This document shows positions 1 through 8,781 of a stretch of DNA of 64,000 nt, one piece after another. The stretch covers positions 1 to 64,000 of the forward strand of contig JAIBAF010000007.1 in the NCBI GenBank assembly GCA_019695335.1. The letters run 5' to 3'. The translations under genes were made by a program, and so were the position numbers. The DNA comes from a bacterium (GTDB lineage Bacteria > CLD3 > SB21). Every line of letters begins with the position of its first letter. Positions within the stretch are counted from its first letter, which is position 1. The notes under the pieces are model-generated. The model did no database searches, was not told the origin of the DNA, and was given only the letters and a program-made list of their open reading frames with translations.

Positions 1-587
1 TATTCAATCAAGGCATCGAATCGTACAAACAGCGTGACTACGACAAAGCCCGGCAGTCTTTTACTCAGGCATCCACATCAAAAAAATTGTCGACAGCGCA
101 AATGGTAACATTGCACAAACATCTCGCTTTTATCTACGCGATTCAGAAACAAAATGCCGAAGCAGCCGATGAATTTCTGAAAGCATTTACTCTCGACAAA
201 AGTTTCACTCTCGACAAGGCGGAAATGGGTAATCCCTACTGGACCCCAGCTTTCGAAGACGCACAAAAACAATTTGGCCTTCTGAGCATCAGTGGCAATG
301 ATCTGTTTGCAACGGCTAAGGACCATTACGAAAAACGTAACTACGACGAAGCATTGAAATATTTTAATGTAATATTAAAAAAAATTGACCTGGCACTCGA
401 TAATAAAATTCAAAGTTATAAGTATCTGGCTTTTATTTATGCCATTCAGAAAAAAACAGATGCGTCTAAAGACGCTTTCAAAAAGGCTTTTCATCTGAAT
501 AAAAGCTTTGAACTCGACAAAGGAGAATATGGCAACCCGATCTGGACACCGATCTTTGACGAAGTTAAGAAAAGCATGAGTAAATAA
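1..587 (+). CDS. TPR-like protein with a tandem 101-residue repeat (5' end outside window)
   Basis: The reading frame is open from the first complete codon (position 3), so the true start lies upstream of the window. The visible 194 residues hold two copies of one module, spaced exactly 303 nt apart when measured at the shared LAFIYAIQK segment (codons at 123 and 426). Each copy has a TPR-like helical pair (the GIESYKQRDYDKA type), then LAFIYAIQK, KAF-L-KSF-LDK, and ends with GNP-WTP-F. No membrane segment is seen in the part present. It ends 18 nt before the FHA-cyclase gene and is probably co-transcribed with it, so it may be an interaction partner in that signalling pathway. TPR assignment is by pattern only, and the repeated WTP motif is not one I can name. 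Confidence 0.75.
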   Translation, partial: FNQGIESYKQRDYDKARQSFTQASTSKKLSTAQMVTLHKHLAFIYAIQKQNAEAADEFLKAFTLDKSFTLDKAEMGNPYWTPAFEDAQKQFGLLSISGNDLFATAKDHYEKRNYDEALKYFNVILKKIDLALDNKIQSYKYLAFIYAIQKKTDASKDAFKKAFHLNKSFELDKGEYGNPIWTPIFDEVKKSMSK

Positions 588-605
588 AACAGGAAGAAAT
601 TTACA

Positions 606-2306
606 ATGGCCTCATTAGTTTTGGTCGATAAAGAAACTGTTTCCCACCGCTATCCTCTTGAAAAAGCCGAGACGACTATCGGCCGCCGCACCGATAACGA
701 TATTTTGATCTCCAACATGATGGTATCCGGCAATCACGCCAAAATCGTGAAAAGCGGAGCACAGTTTTTCGCCCACGACCTCGGCAGCACTAACGGTACG
801 TCCGTGAACGGTAAACGTATTAATGGAACCGTTGAAATTTTCCATAACGATCACGTCAATCTCGGCGGAATGGATTTTGTTTTCCTCGTGGACGACAGCG
901 CAACGGTACAAGTTGGCAAAGAAAAGAAAAAACCTTCCGCAACCGATTTTTCGATCATTCGCCTGCGGCCTGACGACACCGGGTATGCCGATCGATTCAA
1001 TTCGGCACAATTGATGGAGATGATCAATCTGCTTAAAACGCTTGTTTCTGCGCCTAAAACCGATACCAATAAAGTTCTGGCTCAGTGCGTCGAGATCGAA
1101 CATGCATTGGTTATTCTCAAAGATCAACTCAAGGAATCGGAAAGATTTCAGCAAAAACTCAACACGTTGTATGAAATCGGCAAAATCATCAATCTGATCT
1201 TCGATGAAGAAGAATTGCTCAGTACCATTATCGACCTTGCGCTGAAAGTTATGAACGCCGATTGCGGATTCATCATGCTTTACGATGATGCCAAAGAACT
1301 CGTCCCTAAAATCTCCCGCAAGATCGAATCGGATGAATTCAGCCAGTCGTCTCCGACATTCAGCAAAACGATTGCTAAAAAAGTTGCCGAAACATGCCAG
1401 AGTGTACTGACATCCGACGCACAAAATGACGATCGTTTTCAGGACGGCGCAAGTATCATCTCTCATCACATTCGCTCCGTCATCTGTTCCCCTCTTAAAA
1501 ATAAAGATCAAAAAGTTATCGGCGTCTTGTACGTCGGCTCCAATGTAATGTCCAATGTGTTTTCCAAAAGCGACGTGGAATTACTGGAAGCCTTTTCCAA
1601 TCATGCTGCGATTGCTATCGAGAACGCCAAATTATATGAAGACCGCCGCCGCAAAGAAAATTTAAAAAACGCTCTCGAGCGGTATGTGTCGAAACAGATC
1701 GCCGAAATGATTATAAGCAATGACGATAACGGCAACTTCCGTTTTATTCCGGAACGCCGTGAAGTGACGCTGATCTTTGCCGACGTGCGGGGTTTTACCA
1801 CGTTATCCGAAAACATGAGCCCCGAAGACATGGTTGAAATTCTCAATCGTTATTTTACGCGCATGATCAATATCATCTTTAAACACGGCGGCACGTTGGA
1901 TAAATTTATGGGAGATTCCATCATGGCGTTATTCGGAGCGCCGGCTTCAACCGGTGACGACGCGTACAATGCCATCATGGCCGCGGTGGATATGCTCAAA
2001 GACCTGGTGCTTTTTAATCAGGAGCAGGAAAAGCTAGGCAAACCACCATTGCGCGTAGGAATAGGTATTAATACGGGCCATGTCGTTGTCGGAAATATCG
2101 GCTCGGATCAACGTATGGAATATTCTGCAATCGGCGATAACGTCAATCTTGCGTCTCGCCTTCAGGGCAGTGCGGCGGGCGGACAAGTTTTGATCAGTAA
2201 AGCAACCTATGACAAAGTCAGTGAACGTGTCAAAGCTAAAAAATTAGACCCGATCATGGTCAAAGGTAAAAGTAAGCCGATCGAAATTTACGAAGTTATT
2301 TATTAG
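606..2306 (+). CDS. FHA-GAF-class III adenylate/guanylate cyclase
   Basis: This is a predicted cytoplasmic nucleotidyl cyclase of 566 aa. Domains in order are FHA (about 24-90, with IGRR at 25-28, SGNH at 41-44 and DLGSTNGT at 58-65), a helical linker, GAF (about 195-345) and a class III cyclase domain (about 383-566). Metal-binding Asp392 (FADVRGF) and Asp437 (KFMGDSIMALFG) are present, as are the transition-state residues Asn514 and Arg518 (NVNLASR). Lys433 sits at the adenine-recognition position and the second position is Ser507, which suggests cAMP rather than cGMP and a class IIIb-like enzyme. That is inference. The FHA domain implies control by phosphothreonine partners and the GAF domain implies small-ligand sensing. 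AGGAAG lies upstream of the ATG. The TPR-like gene is 18 nt upstream. Confidence 0.93.
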   Translation: MASLVLVDKETVSHRYPLEKAETTIGRRTDNDILISNMMVSGNHAKIVKSGAQFFAHDLGSTNGTSVNGKRINGTVEIFHNDHVNLGGMDFVFLVDDSATVQVGKEKKKPSATDFSIIRLRPDDTGYADRFNSAQLMEMINLLKTLVSAPKTDTNKVLAQCVEIEHALVILKDQLKESERFQQKLNTLYEIGKIINLIFDEEELLSTIIDLALKVMNADCGFIMLYDDAKELVPKISRKIESDEFSQSSPTFSKTIAKKVAETCQSVLTSDAQNDDRFQDGASIISHHIRSVICSPLKNKDQKVIGVLYVGSNVMSNVFSKSDVELLEAFSNHAAIAIENAKLYEDRRRKENLKNALERYVSKQIAEMIISNDDNGNFRFIPERREVTLIFADVRGFTTLSENMSPEDMVEILNRYFTRMINIIFKHGGTLDKFMGDSIMALFGAPASTGDDAYNAIMAAVDMLKDLVLFNQEQEKLGKPPLRVGIGINTGHVVVGNIGSDQRMEYSAIGDNVNLASRLQGSAAGGQVLISKATYDKVSERVKAKKLDPIMVKGKSKPIEIYEVIY

Positions 2307-2339
2307 ATTTTTATACAAGACCCAACCCAACCTATAACT

Positions 2340-3557
2340 ATGAATCTTGACCAATTAATTTACGATTGGAATGAAGAGGCGTTGCCGGGTAATCGCCCGC
2401 CGCAGCATATCGAACTGAACGACGAAACGTTGCGAGACGGCTTGCAGTCTCCTTCGGTCAAAACGCCGTCGATCGAGCAAAAAATCGAAATACTCCATTT
2501 GATGGAAAAGCTCGGCATTCACTCCGCCGATATCGGACTACCGGGCGCCGGGCCACACGTTCTCGAGCATGTAGTCGCACTGGCTAAAGAAATCGTTGCA
2601 CACAAAATGGGCATTGTTCCCAATTGCGCTGCACGAACTTTGAAAGCCGACATTACACCGATCATCGAAGCGTCCCAGCGAGCCGGCATCAAAATCGAAG
2701 CCTGTACGTTCATCGGATCCAGCCCTATTCGCCAATTCGCCGAAGGTTGGTCGATCGATCAATTACTAAAATATACCGAGGAAGCTGTAACGTATGCCGT
2801 ACAAAACGGGCTCGACGTCATGTTTGTGACCGAAGATACGACGCGAGCGCATCCGGATGACATCAAAAAATTATACCAGACGGCCATTCGCTGTGGAGCG
2901 CGGCGTGTATGTATTTCCGATACGGTCGGACATGCTACACAAGAAGGCATCCATCGCATTGTCAATTTCATGCGCGAAATTATCGATCAAACCGGTGAGA
3001 ACGTCAAAATCGACTGGCACGGACACAACGATCGCGGATTAGCCGTAGCCAACGCCCTCAATGCCATTCAGGCCGGTGCGCACAGAATTCACGGAACAGG
3101 CATCGGCGTCGGCGAACGCGTCGGCAATGTGCAGATGGACCAATTGATGGTCAACCTTAAACTAAAAAAATGGATCGATAACGATCTTTCCATGTTGCCG
3201 CAGTATTGCAAAAAAGTTTCCGATTATACCGGCATTGCCATTCCGTGGAATTATCCGATTTTCGGACGTGATGCATTCCGTACCGGCACGGGCGTCCATG
3301 CCGCAGCAATTTTAAAATCGCTCAACAAAGGCGATATGGAACTGGTCGACCGCGTTTATTCCAGCGTGCCCGCCGGAATGTTTGGGCTCGAACAAGTGAT
3401 TGAAATCGGCCCGCTTTCCGGAGAATCGAATGTGATTTTCTGGCTCAAACGCCGCAAAATAGAGCCCCGTGATGAATTGGTCAAAAAAATATTTAATGCG
3501 GCTAAACAGGCTACAACCGTTTTGACAGACGAACAAATATACGCTCTGTGCAAGTAA
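2340..3557 (+). CDS. DRE-TIM metallolyase (isopropylmalate/homocitrate/citramalate synthase family)
   Basis: This 405-aa protein is a condensing or lyase enzyme of the HMGL-like TIM-barrel superfamily, which makes or breaks C-C bonds with acyl-CoA and alpha-keto acids. The signature DETLRDGLQ is at residues 28-36 and the metal-binding HGHND near 227-231. A conserved TGTGVHAAAI segment follows near 318. The protein stops after a short C-terminal helical region and lacks the long allosteric LeuA dimer domain, so classical LeuA activity is less likely. Homocitrate, citramalate or HMG-CoA-lyase-like chemistry are alternatives that sequence alone does not separate. No leucine-pathway genes adjoin it. 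It follows the cyclase gene by 33 nt and precedes the subtilase by 9 nt, on the same strand. Confidence 0.85.
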   Translation: MNLDQLIYDWNEEALPGNRPPQHIELNDETLRDGLQSPSVKTPSIEQKIEILHLMEKLGIHSADIGLPGAGPHVLEHVVALAKEIVAHKMGIVPNCAARTLKADITPIIEASQRAGIKIEACTFIGSSPIRQFAEGWSIDQLLKYTEEAVTYAVQNGLDVMFVTEDTTRAHPDDIKKLYQTAIRCGARRVCISDTVGHATQEGIHRIVNFMREIIDQTGENVKIDWHGHNDRGLAVANALNAIQAGAHRIHGTGIGVGERVGNVQMDQLMVNLKLKKWIDNDLSMLPQYCKKVSDYTGIAIPWNYPIFGRDAFRTGTGVHAAAILKSLNKGDMELVDRVYSSVPAGMFGLEQVIEIGPLSGESNVIFWLKRRKIEPRDELVKKIFNAAKQATTVLTDEQIYALCK

Positions 3558-3566
3558 GGACGTTGA

Positions 3567-5216
3567 ATGAAACTCATCGCATGCGTTTTGATCGTTTTAA
3601 TTCACGAAACAGCCATCTCGCAGTCCAATAAATACTGGATTTTTTTTAGCGATAAACCCAATAATACTGTTTTAAAAAAATCTATCGTCGAAAACCTCCC
3701 CGAACGCACCGTTCAACGCCGTTTAAAAAATGCGTCCATTGATATCGCCGATGAATACGATCTCCCGATCGATGCATCGTATATTGCGCAAATTGAGTCT
3801 TCAGGAATTATTATTCAACGCCGATCCAAATGGTTCAATGCTGTCACGGCTTATCTCGATGCATCCGGTGTTAATACCGTCAAACAATTGCCGTTCGTTA
3901 AATCCATTCGTTTGGTTGCTAACGGTGTAAAGGACAATGTTACGCGATCGCGGAATCAATCCTCATCCGCTCTTAATCTGCAATACGGCGCATCACAGAA
4001 ACAAAATGCCACCATCAATGTCGTCAATGCGCATATCTTAGGTTATTCGGGAAAGGGCGTATTGATCGGCATGATCGATACAGGATTCAATCTTACTCAT
4101 GAGGCTTTCGACAGTATTAAAGTTGCAGGACAATACGATTTTATTGAAAATGACACGGACGTTTCCGAACCGGTTGGATCGAAAGGCGGCAGTAGTCACG
4201 GAACGCAGGTTTTATCGACCATTGCCGGTTATGCCGGCGGACATCTGATCGGGACGGCATTTGGCGCCACTTTCCTTTTGGCACGAACGGAAGATGATGA
4301 TGGGATCGGCGAGAAAGCCGAGGAAGATCAATGGATCGAAGGACTGGAATGGTTAGAAGAACAAGGCGCCGATATCGTCAGCAGTTCAATTAGTTTTTTC
4401 GATGAATTTCAGAATTCCGTCGATAATTATTCTTTATCCGATCTTAACGGAAAAACGGCGCTCACCACGTTAGCGACCAATATCGCTTTTGATAAAGGCG
4501 TCCTGGTTTTTAATTCCGCCGGCAATATGGGAAGCCGTGGCGCGCGTTATCTCGGAACGCCATCCGACGGAAAAAAAATGATCGCCGTCGGCGCCGTCAA
4601 TGGCGACAGCTCGAAAGCTAATTTTAGTTCGTACGGCCCGACAGCCGACGGGCGTAAAAAACCGGATGTGTCGGCGCTCGGCAGGTTCGTACGCGTTGTT
4701 GCCGTGAACGATGATTCGGGCTATGACAATTTTGACGGCACTTCCCTCTCAACGCCACTCGTCGCTGGTTTGGCCGCACTGGCGCTGGAAGCACATCCTG
4801 ACTGGTCGTCAAAACAACTCTACGATGCCCTCCGTAAAACTTCTTCACTGGCTTCGGGCCCGGATAACGAAATCGGTTATGGTATTCCCGATGCTGTACG
4901 CCTTATTAATTATTCTCCAAGCGGATCCAGTATTCCTCTTATCGATATTAAAAGCTTTCCTAATCCGGCCAACGCCACGGTTTCGTTCTCATTCAAATCA
5001 CTGACCAATTCCTCTTATTCGCTCAGTATCTATAATGTTCTGGGCGAAAAAGTTACTGAATTGGCAAAAAACGAATCGATTTCGTTTAATCAAACGGTAA
5101 CCAAAACCTGGCTTGGAAAAAATCTGGCTGGAAAGGATGTTGCTTCAGGAGTGTATTTCTATCGCATCGTAGTGGACGGCAATGCTGTCGTGCAGAAATT
5201 AATGATCGTTAAATGA
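3567..5216 (+). CDS. Secreted subtilisin-like (S8) serine peptidase with T9SS C-terminal domain
   Basis: The 549-aa protein starts with a hydrophobic signal peptide that ends near AISQS (residues 15-20). A propeptide-like region covers about 22-115. The catalytic domain follows, with Asp near 171 (GMIDTG), His near 211 (SSHGTQV), the oxyanion Asn in NSAGNMG and the nucleophile Ser near 393 (GTSLSTP). The last 85 or so residues form a beta-sandwich sorting domain: NPAN, then YNVLGEKV, then DVASGVYFYRI and a final KLMIVK. This is the layout of type IX secretion cargo in the FCB group, so the enzyme is probably exported across the outer membrane. The stop lies 3 nt from the stop of the convergent cysteine desulfurase, with no obvious terminator between them. 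Confidence 0.93.
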   Translation: MKLIACVLIVLIHETAISQSNKYWIFFSDKPNNTVLKKSIVENLPERTVQRRLKNASIDIADEYDLPIDASYIAQIESSGIIIQRRSKWFNAVTAYLDASGVNTVKQLPFVKSIRLVANGVKDNVTRSRNQSSSALNLQYGASQKQNATINVVNAHILGYSGKGVLIGMIDTGFNLTHEAFDSIKVAGQYDFIENDTDVSEPVGSKGGSSHGTQVLSTIAGYAGGHLIGTAFGATFLLARTEDDDGIGEKAEEDQWIEGLEWLEEQGADIVSSSISFFDEFQNSVDNYSLSDLNGKTALTTLATNIAFDKGVLVFNSAGNMGSRGARYLGTPSDGKKMIAVGAVNGDSSKANFSSYGPTADGRKKPDVSALGRFVRVVAVNDDSGYDNFDGTSLSTPLVAGLAALALEAHPDWSSKQLYDALRKTSSLASGPDNEIGYGIPDAVRLINYSPSGSSIPLIDIKSFPNPANATVSFSFKSLTNSSYSLSIYNVLGEKVTELAKNESISFNQTVTKTWLGKNLAGKDVASGVYFYRIVVDGNAVVQKLMIVK

Positions 5217-5219
5217 AGT

Positions 5220-6362
5220 TCATTCGCTGGATAGTTTAACGAGGCTGCTTTTTAATGCATCAATGATCGTCGGAATATCTTCTTCTTTGCTCGATCGTCC
5301 CAGCGTCATTCTTACGGCTCCCCTGCCGTATTGAGGTTCAATGTTCATACCTTTCAACACGTGCGACAATCCAACAGCACCGGATGTGCAAGCTGACCCC
5401 GTCGATACGGCTATCCCATTGAGATCGAGATGAATCAACAATTCATCACCTGCTGCGTTGTTGAAGGAAACATTCAGATGTCCGGGTAATCGCTGTTCGG
5501 GATGCCCGTTCAGACGGACATTGGGAATTTCTTTTTGTATCGCATCCCAAAGAAGAGTCTGCATTTTTTTTAAGCGCGGTATTTCAGCGTTCATTTCCAA
5601 TCTGCACAACTCAGCTGCTTTTCCAAATCCAACGGCTCCTGCAATATTTTCCGTTCCGGCACGCTGACCCCGTTCTTGCGAACCGCCGTATAAAATCGGC
5701 ATCACCTTCACGCCACGTCTTACCCACAAAGCCCCGATACCTTTTGGACCATAAATTTTGTGCGCCGACATCGACATCAGATCGATAGGCATGGTTTTGA
5801 CATCCAGCGGTAATTTGCCGAAACTCTGCACAGCGTCAGTATGAAATAAAATATTCCTGTTTTTTGCGATGGAACCGATTTCCTGAACCGGATTGATCGT
5901 CCCGACTTCATTGTTTACGTGCATGATCGAAATCAGAGTTGTACCCGGTCGAATGGCCGCTTCAACTGTTTGGGGTAAAATCATTCCATATTGATCACAT
6001 TCGACGTACGTGACCTCAAATCCTTCTTTTTCGAGTTCTTCGAAAATATGTAATACAGCATGATGTTCGATCCGGTTGGCAATTAGATGGTTTCCTCTTT
6101 CCCGATGAGCGCGTGCAACGCCGGCAATAGCAAGATTATCCGCCTCCGAACCGCCGCTCGTGAAAACGATTTCGCCCGGAGAAGCATTGATGACCGAAGC
6201 GATCTTCTGGCGCGCTTCTTCAAGCGCTACTTTCGCTGCCCGCCCAAAACTGTGCAAGCTCGAAGGATTGCCAAATTCTTCGGTTAAAAATGGAAGCATG
6301 GCTTCCAACACACGTTTGTCGACAGGCGTGGTTGCGCTGTGGTCTAAATAAATTCGCTTCAT
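5220..6362 (-). CDS. Cysteine desulfurase (NifS/IscS family)
   Basis: This PLP enzyme of 380 aa would take sulfur from L-cysteine as an enzyme persulfide for Fe-S cluster or tRNA thiolation. Visible features are the N-terminal YLDHSATTP, SGGSEADNLA near 69-79, the cofactor-contacting EHHAV at 99-103, the Schiff-base Lys202 (SAHKIYGPKG) and the catalytic Cys325 in STGSACTSG. The loop around the cysteine is the long group I (IscS/NifS) type. No iscU, iscA or thiI gene lies next to it, so the sulfur acceptor cannot be told from context. It lies 58 nt downstream of the alr stop on the same strand and may have its own promoter in that AT-rich gap. Confidence 0.93.
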   Translation of the reverse strand: MKRIYLDHSATTPVDKRVLEAMLPFLTEEFGNPSSLHSFGRAAKVALEEARQKIASVINASPGEIVFTSGGSEADNLAIAGVARAHRERGNHLIANRIEHHAVLHIFEELEKEGFEVTYVECDQYGMILPQTVEAAIRPGTTLISIMHVNNEVGTINPVQEIGSIAKNRNILFHTDAVQSFGKLPLDVKTMPIDLMSMSAHKIYGPKGIGALWVRRGVKVMPILYGGSQERGQRAGTENIAGAVGFGKAAELCRLEMNAEIPRLKKMQTLLWDAIQKEIPNVRLNGHPEQRLPGHLNVSFNNAAGDELLIHLDLNGIAVSTGSACTSGAVGLSHVLKGMNIEPQYGRGAVRMTLGRSSKEEDIPTIIDALKSSLVKLSSE

Positions 6363-6420
6363 GCCATCAGTAATGTATTAAAAAATTTCGGTGTAATGAT
6401 ATTTAAAACGCGTAACATTG

Positions 6421-7554
6421 TCAAGCATGGATATAAACGCGAGGCACGCGGGCATTGATCATGCAGGTTACTTCGTACGGAATCGTGCCCATCTTATCGG
6501 CGATGTCATTGGCCGTGATTTCTTCGTCGCCCATCTGGCCGATCAAAATCACTTCGTCGCCTATATTGATTCGGTCATCGCCGACATCCACCATCAGTTG
6601 GTCCATGCATACGGCGCCTACGACGGGATACCGTTTTCCGCGGATCAAGACATCGGCTTTATTGGTCAACAAACGTGAATAGCCGTCACCGTATCCAATA
6701 GGAATTGTGACAATACTGGTTTCACGCTTAGTATAATATTTCAATCCATAACTGATGCCGGTGCCGGCTTGAACACGTTTGAGAAAAACCACTTTGGATT
6801 TTAGAGTCATCACTGGTTTCAGTAACAAATTATTTTTCATGTGCGATGACGGCGTCATTCCGTAGAGGACAATTCCCGGGCGCACCATGTCCATAATGCT
6901 GGACTGAAGATCGACAACGGCCCCGCTATTCGCCATATGTTTGATCGGAATTTCAATACCATTCTTTTTCAATGTATCGAGCACGTCGTTAAATCGTTCA
7001 AATTGAGTATGTGCAAACGATTTGTCCTCATCGTCCGCCGTTGCAAAATGAGAATAGATTCCAACGATTTCGATATTCGGAAGCCGCGCGACACGCGTAA
7101 CAAATTCTACGGCATGGCGATGCGATACGCCGATACGTTCCATTCCCGTATCAATCTTCAGATGAACGCGCGCCTTCGTGTTCTTTACTTCATCGTTAAT
7201 ATGCTGCGCCAACTCGAGCGATGAGACAGTAATCTCCAGATCGTTCTGAATGAATTTTTTCACCTGATAACCGAGAATACCACCCATCACAAGGATCGGG
7301 GCTTCGACATCATGTTGACGAAGAAACATACCTTCTTCCAAAAACCCAACGCCGATATATTCGACGCCGCTCCGAACCGCTTGCTGCGTAACTTCCAGAA
7401 TGCCGTGCCCGTACGCATTGGCTTTGACAATCGCCATGATTTTTTTAAATCCGACACGACCGCGAATTTGCCGGATATTGTGATCGAGCGCGCCTAAATC
7501 CACGATGGCATATGTTGGCCGAATTTCACGCAGAACGTTGAACAAAGTATCCAT
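6421..7554 (-). CDS. alr: Alanine racemase
   Basis: This cytoplasmic PLP enzyme interconverts L- and D-alanine and supplies D-Ala for peptidoglycan. The 377 aa match the usual length. The PLP lysine is Lys44 in AIVKANAYGHG. The second catalytic base, Tyr, is near residue 269 in GTGISYGLKY. A later GYGDGY motif, the conserved VGAVCMDQ segment and the C-terminal beta domain are also present. The start ATG is at 7554, 4 nt after the DoxX stop, which suggests translation from a shared transcript (pnp-like, doxX, alr). No ddl or mur genes are nearby. Confidence 0.95.
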   Translation of the reverse strand: MDTLFNVLREIRPTYAIVDLGALDHNIRQIRGRVGFKKIMAIVKANAYGHGILEVTQQAVRSGVEYIGVGFLEEGMFLRQHDVEAPILVMGGILGYQVKKFIQNDLEITVSSLELAQHINDEVKNTKARVHLKIDTGMERIGVSHRHAVEFVTRVARLPNIEIVGIYSHFATADDEDKSFAHTQFERFNDVLDTLKKNGIEIPIKHMANSGAVVDLQSSIMDMVRPGIVLYGMTPSSHMKNNLLLKPVMTLKSKVVFLKRVQAGTGISYGLKYYTKRETSIVTIPIGYGDGYSRLLTNKADVLIRGKRYPVVGAVCMDQLMVDVGDDRINIGDEVILIGQMGDEEITANDIADKMGTIPYEVTCMINARVPRVYIHA

Positions 7555-7558
7555 ATTC

Positions 7559-7945
7559 TCACTTCTTCTTATGCGTGAAAAGCACCGTCAACAACACCAC
7601 AATAATCAAAACGCTGTATTCCATTCCGCCGTTTCCCGCGCCGACCACAAACCACCCGTAATGACGGTGCACCAACACGATTCCCATAATCATTTGAAAT
7701 ACAAAATAAATGGTCAGCGGCATCACATAAAGATTGACAACCAGCGCAACGCCACCGACTAATTCGCTCAGTGTGATGAACCAGGCCAATATCGTACCTA
7801 GCGGGAATCCTTGTCCTCCAAGGAATTCGCCGAATCCGCCAACCGTACCTAAATACATCCGCGTAATACTGTGAATGATGAAAACCGAACTCACACCTAG
7901 CCGCAGCATCGCTAACGCAGGCGATGGCTGAAATAATTTGACCAT
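7559..7945 (-). CDS. DoxX family membrane protein
   Basis: This small inner-membrane protein has 128 aa and four predicted transmembrane helices. It has the DoxX pattern: an N-terminal LRLGVSSVFIIHSITR segment, GFGEFLGGQGFP, then a helix starting LAWFITLSELVGGVALV. I start it at the ATG at 7945 because GGAGG lies 5 nt upstream. A GTG two codons earlier overlaps that ribosome site. DoxX members are linked to thiosulfate/quinone or redox-stress functions in some bacteria, but many are uncharacterised and no specific role can be read here. It sits between the purine nucleoside phosphorylase and alr genes. Confidence 0.88.
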   Translation of the reverse strand: MVKLFQPSPALAMLRLGVSSVFIIHSITRMYLGTVGGFGEFLGGQGFPLGTILAWFITLSELVGGVALVVNLYVMPLTIYFVFQMIMGIVLVHRHYGWFVVGAGNGGMEYSVLIIVVLLTVLFTHKKK

Positions 7946-7957
7946 ACACACCTCCGG

Positions 7958-8779
7958 TTACATTTTTCGGATGATTTCTGAAATCAGGTTTTGAAACGAT
8001 TCTTTGACTCTATTCGCCGTCTCCGTAACTTCTTGGTGACTGAGCGGCGTTGTGCTGATACCGGTGCCAAGATTTGTGATACAACTGATACCCAAAACAC
8101 GCATAGCCTGATGCCGCGCGACGATTACTTCCGGGATCGTCGACATGCCGACGGCGTCAACACCCATTTTCTGAAACATTTTTACTTCGGATTTGGTTTC
8201 ATAAGTCGGGCCCGAATGCGCGCAATAAACGCCGCGTTGCGTACGAACTTTCAATTCCAATGCGATCGATTCGGCCATATCGATATAGGCGCGATCATAA
8301 TCCTCTTCCATATCCGGGAATCGCGGACCCAGACTATCGACATTCATTCCCTGCAACGGATTATCAAAAAAATAATTGACATGACTCGTAATAAACATCA
8401 GATCGCCCGGCGCAAATCGTGGATTCAATCCACCCGCAGCATTGGTAACGATCAGTGATCGTATACCTAGAAAATGCATCATCCGCGTGGCGTACGTTAC
8501 TTGTTCCATCGAATAGCCTTCGTAATAGTGCACGCGGCCTTTGACGGCCAGAATATCTTTACCGTGAATTTTACCAAACACCAGTTCTCCCGAATGACCC
8601 TCGACAGTCGACAGAGGATAATGAGGTATTTCAGACGTACGAACCGACGTGGCCTGTTCTAGCATATCGGCAAAAGGACCTAACCCGGAGCCAAGAATAA
8701 TTGCAATGGAAGGGCTCGATGAAATTTTCGTCCGGACAAATTCTACCGACTCCCGTAATCGGATCAATACATCAGACAT
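7958..8779 (-). CDS. Purine nucleoside phosphorylase (PNP/MTAP family)
   Basis: This 273-aa enzyme phosphorolyses purine nucleosides to base and (deoxy)ribose-1-phosphate in purine salvage. It belongs to the trimeric PNP family, as shown by the phosphate-binding ILGSGLGPF near 28-36, a GHSGELVFG segment, GRVHYYEGY, the base-binding TNAAGG and the TYETKSEVKMF and GMSTIPEV segments. Length is normal for the family. The start ATG at 8779 is 2 nt after the stop of the unknown upstream gene, so the two are likely translated from one message. A 5'-methylthioadenosine phosphorylase role is less likely given the length and motifs but is not excluded. Confidence 0.94.
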   Translation of the reverse strand: MSDVLIRLRESVEFVRTKISSSPSIAIILGSGLGPFADMLEQATSVRTSEIPHYPLSTVEGHSGELVFGKIHGKDILAVKGRVHYYEGYSMEQVTYATRMMHFLGIRSLIVTNAAGGLNPRFAPGDLMFITSHVNYFFDNPLQGMNVDSLGPRFPDMEEDYDRAYIDMAESIALELKVRTQRGVYCAHSGPTYETKSEVKMFQKMGVDAVGMSTIPEVIVARHQAMRVLGISCITNLGTGISTTPLSHQEVTETANRVKESFQNLISEIIRKM

Positions 8780-8781
8780 GG

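Noticed and set aside
615-1511. Long open frame antisense to the cyclase gene (298 codons)
   Set aside because: It lies wholly opposite a gene with clear FHA, GAF and cyclase motifs; its translation is rich in Phe, Arg and Cys and has no recognisable domain.
7991-8458. Open frame of 155 codons opposite the purine nucleoside phosphorylase gene
   Set aside because: The minus-strand gene has strong family motifs; this frame is a codon-bias shadow.
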